A stretch of DNA of 64,000 nt, taken from the NCBI RefSeq assembly GCF_000981585.1, contig NZ_LN831776.1:2743001-2807000 (forward strand). The letters are read 5' to 3'. The notes beneath the pieces were generated by a model. It saw nothing but the letters and a program-made list of their open reading frames with translations. It did not search any database and was not told the origin of the DNA. The translations under genes and the position numbers were made by a program. Numbering within the stretch: position 1 is the first letter of the stretch; each line of letters begins with the position of its first letter. Below, one piece after another: positions 25,541 to 32,354 of the stretch. This stretch comes from Paenibacillus riograndensis SBR5 (GTDB lineage Bacteria; Bacillota; Bacilli; Paenibacillales; Paenibacillaceae).

Positions 25541-26764
25541 ATGAGCCCTAAAAAAAGTAGAACTCTTTTCATGCTGCTGTTTACTCTTCTCGCCCCCTTC
25601 CTGCTCAGCGGCTGCTGGGAAAGAAGGGAATTAAATGAAATGGGCTTTATATTGGGAATGGGACTGGATAAGGCGGAATCCGGCTACAGGGTCACGATGC
25701 AGGTAGTTATCCCTTCTGCGATTTCCTCACAGACGGTTGGAGGAACGGGTGGGGGCGGGGTACCAGTGGTTGTATCCGACTTCACAGTCCCGACAATTTA
25801 TGAAGCTGACCGGCAGTACAGTCTTCTCAGTTCGAGATCAGGCTACAAAGGGCATATCCGGGTCCTGGTGATCGGGGAGGAACTCGCACGTGCCGGTATC
25901 GCCGAGACTCTTGATGTGCTGATACGGAGCCGGGAGCCGCGAAATGATTACTATGTCATGGTCGCAAAAGACACCACTGCAAAAGAGGTTCTAAAGATTC
26001 TTACCCCGATGGATAAATTGCCGGCGAATAAATTGTTTAATGCGATGGATAAATCCCATAAGGAATCCGCCAGGACAGTCGCTGTTCCTTTGATCAAATT
26101 TATTGAAAATCTGATCTATGAAGGAATAAATCCGGTATTGACCGGAGTTGAGATAACCGGCAATGCTAAAGAGGGTGACAAGAAGAGCAATCTCGAAGAG
26201 AGTACCCCCAGGGCCAGTTTGCGTTACCGCAGTGTCGCTGTATTCAAGAAGGACAAGATGATCGGGTGGTTAAGCGATGGAGAGGTGATCGGCTTCAATT
26301 ATATCTCCAATAATATTGTCCACAGCTCGGGTCCGATCATAGGAGACGACGGCCGGCCCATTGTTATTGAAGCGCTGCACTCATCCACTAAACGTAAGGT
26401 GAAAATAATCAATGGAGAGCCGCATATTTACATTCATGTAAAGGCGGAGTGCAATGTGGAAGAGGTAGAAAGCCGGGATAATCTGGAGTCGGAGAAGGTC
26501 ATCACAGAGCTGGAGAAGAAATCGGAAGAGCGGATAGTCTACCTGATGAAGTCGGCAGCTGAGCAGATTAATGAGAAATACAATGTGGATATCATGGGCT
26601 TTGGACAGATGATCTACCGTGCGAAACCGCAGGCCTGGGCCAAACTGCAGCAGCGGAAGGGAGAAGATTACCTGAAGTCGCTGCCCGTTCATTACAGTGC
26701 CAGCGTGTCGATTACCCGGATCGGCGTTACAGACAAATCTTTTGTTGACGATATCAAGGAGTGA
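25541..26764 (+). CDS. Ger(x)C-family spore germination lipoprotein, receptor 2
   Basis: C subunit lipoprotein, 407 residues. Lipobox LLSGCWERREL with the GCW signature; a Gly-rich loop near residue 65 (VGGTGGGG). The C-terminal GerAC domain includes YNVDIMGFGQMIYRAKPQAWAK. The ATG at 25541 has GTGAGGA seven bases upstream, and an ATG six bases earlier is too close. It lies nine bases after the A subunit and overlaps the small D-type gene by four bases. Confidence 0.92.
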   Translation: MSPKKSRTLFMLLFTLLAPFLLSGCWERRELNEMGFILGMGLDKAESGYRVTMQVVIPSAISSQTVGGTGGGGVPVVVSDFTVPTIYEADRQYSLLSSRSGYKGHIRVLVIGEELARAGIAETLDVLIRSREPRNDYYVMVAKDTTAKEVLKILTPMDKLPANKLFNAMDKSHKESARTVAVPLIKFIENLIYEGINPVLTGVEITGNAKEGDKKSNLEESTPRASLRYRSVAVFKKDKMIGWLSDGEVIGFNYISNNIVHSSGPIIGDDGRPIVIEALHSSTKRKVKIINGEPHIYIHVKAECNVEEVESRDNLESEKVITELEKKSEERIVYLMKSAAEQINEKYNVDIMGFGQMIYRAKPQAWAKLQQRKGEDYLKSLPVHYSASVSITRIGVTDKSFVDDIKE

Positions 26765-27000
26765 ACCCCAATATGCTGCTGTTTTTTCTTGTGATTGCGG
26801 CCGGCTGTATTGCCATCGACCTGCCCTTGCTGAAGCGGAAAGGCAGGACCCGCGACCGCCTGGTATGGTTCCTGTTCTGGGCCATGGGCATTGCCGCGGT
26901 CTACTGTTCGCTCAACAAAGTAAAAGTCCCCAGCCCGCTGTACCTGGTCATAATGATCTACAAGCCAGTCAACACTTTGTTTGAGTCTTGGTTTTATTAG
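26761..27000 (+). CDS. Small membrane protein, probable germinant-receptor D subunit
   Basis: 79-residue protein with two hydrophobic segments (about residues 5-22 and 35-51, flanking a basic RKGRTRDR loop) and a short tail. It starts with a GTG overlapping the stop of the C-subunit gene, after AAGGAG, so it is coupled to the receptor operon; an ATG at 26773 is an alternative. Small two-helix 'D subunits' encoded in or near gerA-type operons and modulating germination are known in Bacillus. Size, topology and position fit that group. The sequence itself was not matched to a family. Confidence 0.7.
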   Translation: MNPNMLLFFLVIAAGCIAIDLPLLKRKGRTRDRLVWFLFWAMGIAAVYCSLNKVKVPSPLYLVIMIYKPVNTLFESWFY

Positions 27001-27036
27001 GCTGCAGACACTTCCTCGTACCCGTTCTCCCTCCGC

Positions 27037-28791
27037 TCACTCCGCCCCTCCGCTGAGATTCTGCGGGGTGAAGATCATGTCCTCGACGGGCCCGGTGATC
27101 TCTTGGGAATGGCGGCCGACGGTTACTCTGCCTGCGTCCATTTTGCGGACACTGATTTTATGGCCGGCTTTTAGCAATGAATGGGCGCCTGATTCGCCGC
27201 TTACTATTGGTGCAGTCAGGTTCCCGCCGGCCTCCAGCTGTGATTCCCGGCAGACTGCCTCCGGCAGCAAGAAGGTGATGTCTGCCAGGGAAAGCAGATC
27301 GCTTTGCAGGGTCCCGTCCTTGCGAATGCAAATATCGCCGCTTGATTTGATGATGGTGTTATGGCACTCGGGGATGTCAACACAGACGTTGGCTTCCTCC
27401 ATGCGGGCTACCCCGGTATACAGATCCTTCAGCAATTTCAATAACGACACCAGCAAGGCATCATTAAAGGCATCGATGAACTGGGCTGGCCGTAAGAAAA
27501 TGTCCAGAATCCGCTGCAGCTGGCTGTTGTCTGGATGAGAGGTATATTTAATGCCGGCAACTATGGACTCCAGATCACGGGTCAGGACGGGAATCTTCTT
27601 ATATTTAGTCTCCATGAGCAGCAGAATGACCTGCCCGAACTTTACCGTCTGCTGTCGGGACTGTAATTCATAGGTCAGCAGTCTGGAGGCTTCCCGCAAG
27701 AGGTTGACTTCTTCGATCAGCTTCTCGGAGAGGTGATAGAGACGGTTGTAGGTTACGCCGAAGGAGCCTGAATACAACTGGCTGTTGCCCACATTGCCCA
27801 GTATATAAATACTGCCTGTTGCTGTAATGGTAGAATTCTGGACATTGCCGCATACATACACATTCCCTAAGGACTCGATGATCGAGTTGTCTTCCACGTC
27901 CTGGTGTACAATTACATCGCCGGAGAAGACGATATTGCCTGTATGGCGGTTCACACAGCCCGGAACGGTATATGCGGTTGTGATATCGAAAGTTTTGACC
28001 TTTGTGCCGGTCACACGCGGCCGGCCTTCTGTAAGGGCTGTAATTTCATGGCTTGGCAGCAGCAGAGTGCCCTCTTTGGCTACAACTTTGATATCCCTGG
28101 GAGGTGCGGCGGGCAGAATACTGCCGTATACATCGTACCCGGGTACACCGTCGCGGGGAAGGTGCTTGCGGGCAATGACATCGCCTTTCCGGGCACAGGG
28201 AATCCGGAGTGGATCGGGGGAATCCGCAGCCTCTTCTAAGGGATTGAAAGGGTTTCCGGCAAGCCCGGAAAAAAACAAATCAAGCTTGGCGTCTTCGCCT
28301 GCAGCAGGCGGCCTGCCTTCCGCCACACAAATCGGCAGATGGGTCGGATGATTCAATTCTGCATAGATGGCGGGGATATTCAGGTTTTGCGAAATCGTTT
28401 TTTTCTCCAAATCGGCAATAATCTGTTCAATCCCGAGGGTGGACAGCAGAGCGGAAGAGTCCATTTCAGCCCTTACCGCGAGATGGCTCGACGCCGGGCT
28501 GTTCACCAGATTCCATTTATACTGTTCGACACGGTTCAGGGTAAGGAAGGCTTGGAGTTTATCGTCGGAGACGGTGATCTCATAGGGAGGCGGTTCTTGT
28601 ATGGACCAGGTAACCCGGTCGGAGGATACAACGGGTACGGGACCAGCTACCGGCTGATGATTAAGCTCCAGCACAACAGGCGGGATAGCGGAAAGGATTG
28701 CCGGCTTGCCGCCGGGCAGCGGGGAGGTAATGTAGAACTGGTTGTTCTGGACAATAATAATGCCGTTTTTCTCGGTGGTGCGCTGTGGCAT
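27037..28791 (-). CDS. FapA-family (DUF342) polymer-forming protein
   Basis: Cytosolic protein of 584 residues with the FapA/DUF342 layout: an N-terminal alpha/beta part and a central right-handed beta-helix (TGNIVFSGDVIVHQDVEDNS, VYVCGNVQNSTITATGSIYI, LGNVGNSQLYSG). A coiled helical stretch (LSEKLIEEVNLLREASRLL) and further beta repeats follow. AAAGGAGCC precedes the ATG. FapA-type proteins have been linked to flagellar assembly and the cell surface, but the biochemical role is not settled. The cyclic-di-GMP-I riboswitch in its leader ties expression to the motility/biofilm second messenger. Confidence 0.85.
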   Translation of the reverse strand: MPQRTTEKNGIIIVQNNQFYITSPLPGGKPAILSAIPPVVLELNHQPVAGPVPVVSSDRVTWSIQEPPPYEITVSDDKLQAFLTLNRVEQYKWNLVNSPASSHLAVRAEMDSSALLSTLGIEQIIADLEKKTISQNLNIPAIYAELNHPTHLPICVAEGRPPAAGEDAKLDLFFSGLAGNPFNPLEEAADSPDPLRIPCARKGDVIARKHLPRDGVPGYDVYGSILPAAPPRDIKVVAKEGTLLLPSHEITALTEGRPRVTGTKVKTFDITTAYTVPGCVNRHTGNIVFSGDVIVHQDVEDNSIIESLGNVYVCGNVQNSTITATGSIYILGNVGNSQLYSGSFGVTYNRLYHLSEKLIEEVNLLREASRLLTYELQSRQQTVKFGQVILLLMETKYKKIPVLTRDLESIVAGIKYTSHPDNSQLQRILDIFLRPAQFIDAFNDALLVSLLKLLKDLYTGVARMEEANVCVDIPECHNTIIKSSGDICIRKDGTLQSDLLSLADITFLLPEAVCRESQLEAGGNLTAPIVSGESGAHSLLKAGHKISVRKMDAGRVTVGRHSQEITGPVEDMIFTPQNLSGGAE

Positions 28792-28894
28792 TGCGTTTGG
28801 CTCCTTTTTATATAATCAATGGGCATTTGGACATAAGAGTATCCCGGCAGCAGATACGGTACCCTAACGGATACCCGCACAGTTCAGCGTCTTC

Positions 28895-28978
28895 TTGGCA
28901 GCCTGGCAGCCATGGATGCGATGTTTGCATCTTTAGGCCCATTGCTTTGCGTCCTATCCTTTCAGATAGTTTGCCGTT
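28895..28978 (-). ncRNA. Cyclic-di-GMP-I (GEMM) riboswitch upstream of fapA
   Basis: Read on the minus strand, the region has the GEMM-I core in order: GGCAAAC, a P2 stem CTATC / GATAG closed by a GAAA tetraloop, GGACGCAAAGC, the receptor GGGCCTAAAG, a P3 stem-loop, and the closing GGCTGCCAGGCTGCC. The P1 ends (GGCA with TGCC) pair. These are the conserved elements that bind c-di-GMP. It ends about 100 bases before the fapA start. No U-run is present in that stretch, so control may be translational. A possible switch stem is GTATCC / GGATAC between the aptamer and the gene. Confidence 0.88.
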
Positions 28979-29172
28979 ATGAAATGGATCAATGATTAGC
29001 CGAATCAGGTATGTAACCCGACTGAAGCCGGCAAAGGAATCATAATTAAAAATTCAAATATATAAACTTTTGCAACCTTCATTTTAGTACTAAAGTCACT
29101 AATTTACAATATTTAATTATATATTTATATAGATTAAATGGCTACCGGCCAGCAGGTGTCTGTACGGTTGGA

Positions 29173-29222
29173 TTGACAAATGCGGGGGAGCCATGTGATA
29201 ATTCTTCCTGACGGTCGTCAGG
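29173..29222 (+). promoter_or_regulatory. Promoter and probable autoregulatory operator of the TetR gene
   Basis: TTGACA (29173-29178), 18-base spacer, GATAAT (29197-29202). A perfect palindrome, CCTGAC / GTCAGG around GGTC (29207-29222), sits at the expected transcription start, an ideal place for repression by the TetR protein encoded right after it. The remaining upstream stretch (28981-29172) is AT-rich with nothing else recognisable. Confidence 0.6.
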
Positions 29223-29236
29223 GAGGCGGTAGAAAA

Positions 29237-29818
29237 ATGACAGCCCACGCTATTTTGCAAGCCGCATTGTCCGAATTTGCCGAAAAAGGCTTTGAAGGAG
29301 CTTCATTGGCGGGGATTGCCCAGTTGGTAGGGATTAAAAAACAGTCCATTGCGACCTATTTTCCCAAAAAAGAGGATTTGTTTATAGCGGCCTTTCAGGA
29401 AATGGCCCGGCATTATATTGAATTTCTTGACCAGCTGTACAAGGAAATCCTTGGCACACCTGTAGAGGCCAGACTGCGTGAGATTGTATACCGGACCTAT
29501 TATTATAGGGTGGAGTACCCGGTGCTGACCGCTTTTTATAAAAGGAGTGTCCAATTCCCGGCGCCTTTTTTTCAGGAGATGCTGGAGCAGCAGATTTCAA
29601 TGATGGAGCAGCGCTCAGCGGCATTTTACCGGGCTGTTTTTGAGGAAGGCATGAACTCCGGGGAGATCCGGCGGCAGCATACGGAAAGTCTTCTCTCGGC
29701 TTATTATTGTTTACAGGATGGCATTGCCATGCAGATGTTTTTTTATAATCAGGAGGAATTCGGGCGGCGCCTGAAGGATATCTGGGAGATCTTCTGGGCA
29801 GGCATTAAGCAGATATAA
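29237..29818 (+). CDS. TetR family transcriptional regulator
   Basis: 193-residue repressor. The N-terminal helix-turn-helix reads AALSEFAEKGFEGASLAGIAQLVGIKKQSIATYFPKKEDLF, the standard TetR pattern. The C-terminal ligand domain is helical and variable. The ATG at 29237 is chosen because a GGGAGG site lies about ten bases upstream. The frame's first ATG at 29180 would place the -10 box and the palindrome inside coding sequence. Downstream, on the same strand, are a GNAT acetyltransferase (20 bases away) and a methyltransferase. No efflux pump or enzyme that would betray the ligand is adjacent. Confidence 0.85.
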   Translation: MTAHAILQAALSEFAEKGFEGASLAGIAQLVGIKKQSIATYFPKKEDLFIAAFQEMARHYIEFLDQLYKEILGTPVEARLREIVYRTYYYRVEYPVLTAFYKRSVQFPAPFFQEMLEQQISMMEQRSAAFYRAVFEEGMNSGEIRRQHTESLLSAYYCLQDGIAMQMFFYNQEEFGRRLKDIWEIFWAGIKQI

Positions 29819-29837
29819 TGAAGGAGCGGGATCGAAC

Positions 29838-30260
29838 ATGCGGGTAGAGCGGGTGACCACCGAAGAACAATTGCAGGAGGCTTTCAGAATCAGGCGGGAA
29901 GTGTTTGTGGAGGAGCAGGGCGTGGCGCTGGCAGATGAATTTGATGATCATGAAAAAGACGCGGAGCATATATTGCTCTATCAGGAAGGGCTTCCTGTGG
30001 GAACGGCCAGACTAAGGAGTGTGGAAGGGTGGGCTAAGCTTGAACGGATTTGCCTGAGCGCTCCTTACCGCAAAAGCGGACTGGGGTCCGTTATAATCGA
30101 TACGCTGGAAAAAATGGCGGTTGAACAGGGGCACCGGCAAGCCAAGCTGCATGGCCAGAAGCAGGCCGAGGGCTTTTATCAACGGCTGGGATATGTAACG
30201 AGTTCGCCGGTTTTCATGGAGGATGGCATTCCGCATGTGCTTATGGTCAAGCAACTGTAG
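29838..30260 (+). CDS. GNAT family N-acetyltransferase
   Basis: 140-residue acetyl-CoA-dependent acetyltransferase resembling the YjcF/ElaA group (AFRIRREVFVEEQGV near the N-terminus, EFDDHEKDAEHILLY). The acetyl-CoA loop is present as ERICLSAPYRKSGLGSVII (R-x-x-G-x-G/A pattern). The substrate is unknown. It follows the TetR gene by 20 bases with a GGAGCGGG site, so probably co-transcribed. Confidence 0.85.
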   Translation: MRVERVTTEEQLQEAFRIRREVFVEEQGVALADEFDDHEKDAEHILLYQEGLPVGTARLRSVEGWAKLERICLSAPYRKSGLGSVIIDTLEKMAVEQGHRQAKLHGQKQAEGFYQRLGYVTSSPVFMEDGIPHVLMVKQL

Positions 30261-30345
30261 ATGATCACGGTGTAAGGTTTGGCATGAAACAGCGATTTTT
30301 GAATATACTCTCACTACCGAATTTCCTTTAAAAGGAGTCCTGGCC

Positions 30346-31005
30346 ATGCCAACACATCCGTATGTTTCGCGTTTTTTTGTGAATGCCGATGCCCGCCGCG
30401 ACAAGCTGATTTATGATTTGCCGGAATCCTGGTGGAGCCGGCCTTATGAATACGAATGGTGCACGAATTTTGTTTCCTCCCATGATGTGGTGCTGGATGC
30501 TGCCTGCGGAATCTCCCATCCGCTCAAGTTCTACCTTGCCGGTTACAGCGCGGAGGTTCATGCCTGCGATATCGATGCGCGGATTCTCTCCCGGGATGCG
30601 ATTATTCAGGAGATTGCCAGCGACATCGGCGAGGAAGCGGCACGGCTGGTAGAAGCCAGGCGGACCACCCGCTTGCATCTGGCCCAGGCTAATCTGACCG
30701 CATTGCCTTATGAGAATGAAAGCTTTGATACAATATTCTGTATCTCGGTCCTGGAGCATTTGTCCCTGGAGGATTCCGTGCGGGCCGTAAAGGAATTTCA
30801 CCGCACACTGAATGGGGAGGGGCTGCTTGTACTGACTTTTGATTACCCCACGGTTAATCTGCTGCGGATGAATGAAGTGCTGCTGCAGGCCGGATTTGAG
30901 TACTGGGGCGAGACGGATTTCAAGCTTCCTGCAGATGCTGTACGGACAGAGCAGTGGGGTGGACTGAGCTGTTTCCGGGCCGTGCTTAAAAAGGCGCCAA
31001 TCTAG
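30346..31005 (+). CDS. Class I SAM-dependent methyltransferase
   Basis: 219-residue methyltransferase. Motif I is VVLDAACGISHPLKFYL, with the acidic residue at the end of strand 2 in VHACDIDARIL. Motif IV lies in the NLTALPYENESFDTIFCISVLEHL block, typical of Methyltransf_11-type enzymes. The substrate cannot be inferred. AAAGGAGT precedes the ATG. The 85-base gap from the GNAT gene leaves open whether it is in the same unit. Confidence 0.85.
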   Translation: MPTHPYVSRFFVNADARRDKLIYDLPESWWSRPYEYEWCTNFVSSHDVVLDAACGISHPLKFYLAGYSAEVHACDIDARILSRDAIIQEIASDIGEEAARLVEARRTTRLHLAQANLTALPYENESFDTIFCISVLEHLSLEDSVRAVKEFHRTLNGEGLLVLTFDYPTVNLLRMNEVLLQAGFEYWGETDFKLPADAVRTEQWGGLSCFRAVLKKAPI

Positions 31006-31042
31006 CAGAAATCAGAACCCCAGCAGCATACCAACCCTTAAT

Positions 31043-31071
31043 TTGGATTTTTCCCTCTATTATAGTAGAAT
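31043..31071 (+). promoter_or_regulatory. Sigma-A promoter for the CapA-like gene
   Basis: TTGGAT (31043-31048), 17-base spacer, TAGAAT (31066-31071), 34 bases before the start codon. Confidence 0.6.
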
Positions 31072-31104
31072 AATTGGCAGATTAAGAGAGAGGGGTCCAA
31101 GATT

Positions 31105-32133
31105 TTGCGCAGATTTGCAGTCATCACTTTAGTATTGTTTTTGCTGATTCCCGGGCAGGCAGCTTTCAGTCAGGGGGCTTCCCCGCAGGAGAAGATTAAC
31201 CTTGCTTTTGCCGGAGATATTTTGCTGGATGGATTTGTCGGCGATCAGATCGCCAAGTATGGAGTCAACTTTCCTTTTGCGAAGGTAGCACCTGCCCTGA
31301 AAAAAGCAGATATAGCTTTTGCCAACCTGGAGACACCCGTATCGGTTAGAGGTGAGGCGGCAGAGAAAACCTTTGCTTTCCGTTCCAAACCGGCGGCACT
31401 GGCGGGGCTGAATGCTGCCGGGATCGATGGTGTGACCTTGGCCAATAATCATATTCTTGATTTTGGACAGGATGCCATGCTGGATACGCTGGTTCATCTG
31501 GATAAATACAAGATCGGCCATACCGGGGCGGGGAAAAACAGCAATGAAGCTTTCCGGCCCTATGTCCAAACGGTAAAAAACCAAAAAATCGCCATACTTG
31601 GGGTAAGCCGCGTGCTCTCCAGCCCGTCCTGGTATGCAGGAACAAACAGTCCGGGTGCAGCTTCGGCCTATACGCCTGAGCCCATGCTGGGGGCTATCAA
31701 GAAATCGGCCAAAGAAAACGATTATACCATCGTGTACATCCACTGGAACAATGAGTTTAAGGATTACCCTGAGCCATACGCCCGCAATCTGGCGAAGCAG
31801 ATGATCGACAGCGGTGCGGATATCATTATCGGCGCGCACAGCCACTGCCTGATGGGGATCGAATATTACAAGCATAAGCCGATCTATTATTCACTGGGCA
31901 ATTTTGTGTTCAACCGGTCCACACGCGGCGGCGACAAGACCATTCATTCTATGCTGGTGAACTTTGAGATCAGCAATAATAGGGTGAAGAGCCGGATTAC
32001 GCCGGTCAAAATTACCGGCGGTCAGCCGAATTTTATGGGTGAGGCCTACAATAAAGATACTATTAAGCGGATGAACCAGCTCTCGTTCAATGCCGTGATC
32101 GCAGCGGACGGAGCCGTTAGCGAGAAGCTGTGA
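31105..32133 (+). CDS. CapA-family (PgsA-like) metallophosphoesterase-fold protein, secreted
   Basis: 342-residue exported protein. The N-terminal FAVITLVLFLLIPGQAAFSQ is a signal peptide ending in a plausible AFS/Q cleavage site. The CapA metallophosphatase-like motifs follow in order: FAGDILLDG, ANLETPV, LANNHILDFG, IHWNNE, GAHSH and YSLGNFVFN. In poly-gamma-glutamate producers CapA/PgsA takes part in polymer export. Here the other cap/pgs genes are absent, so a general envelope or polymer role is all that can be said. The start is TTG with GAGAGAGGGG upstream. It is monocistronic, between its own promoter and a strong terminator. Confidence 0.87.
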   Translation: MRRFAVITLVLFLLIPGQAAFSQGASPQEKINLAFAGDILLDGFVGDQIAKYGVNFPFAKVAPALKKADIAFANLETPVSVRGEAAEKTFAFRSKPAALAGLNAAGIDGVTLANNHILDFGQDAMLDTLVHLDKYKIGHTGAGKNSNEAFRPYVQTVKNQKIAILGVSRVLSSPSWYAGTNSPGAASAYTPEPMLGAIKKSAKENDYTIVYIHWNNEFKDYPEPYARNLAKQMIDSGADIIIGAHSHCLMGIEYYKHKPIYYSLGNFVFNRSTRGGDKTIHSMLVNFEISNNRVKSRITPVKITGGQPNFMGEAYNKDTIKRMNQLSFNAVIAADGAVSEKL

Positions 32134-32190
32134 ACTGCCCTTCCGGACAGAAGCCCTGAGCGGAACACCACTGAACCGGATAGAACGTCC

Positions 32191-32237
32191 AAGCCCAAGC
32201 CTGAGCGGTTAGCTGACAATCGCTTGGGCTTTTTTTG
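32191..32237 (+). terminator. Rho-independent terminator
   Basis: AAGCCCAAGC (32191-32200) pairs with GCTTGGGCTT, followed by a run of T residues. It isolates the CapA-like gene from the galactosidase locus. Confidence 0.9.
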
Positions 32238-32241
32238 CTGT

Positions 32242-32294
32242 AATGTGGATCTCTCACATTCAGATTGTGCTATTCCATATTAGCATTTTGCTAA
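32242..32294. promoter_or_regulatory. Two palindromes upstream of GH2 beta-galactosidase
   Basis: AATGTG / CACATT with a seven-base spacer (32242-32260) and TTAGCA / TGCTAA with a TTT spacer (32280-32294). AATGTGA occurs again near 32319. They occupy the space between the terminator and the ribosome binding site, where a sugar-responsive regulator would bind. No good -35/-10 pair was found, so the promoter itself is not placed. Confidence 0.45.
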
Positions 32295-32354
32295 CTATAT
32301 TCTAATAATCTCATCTACAATGTGAATATAGTCTAGCAAGGAGGCGGTTGCAGG

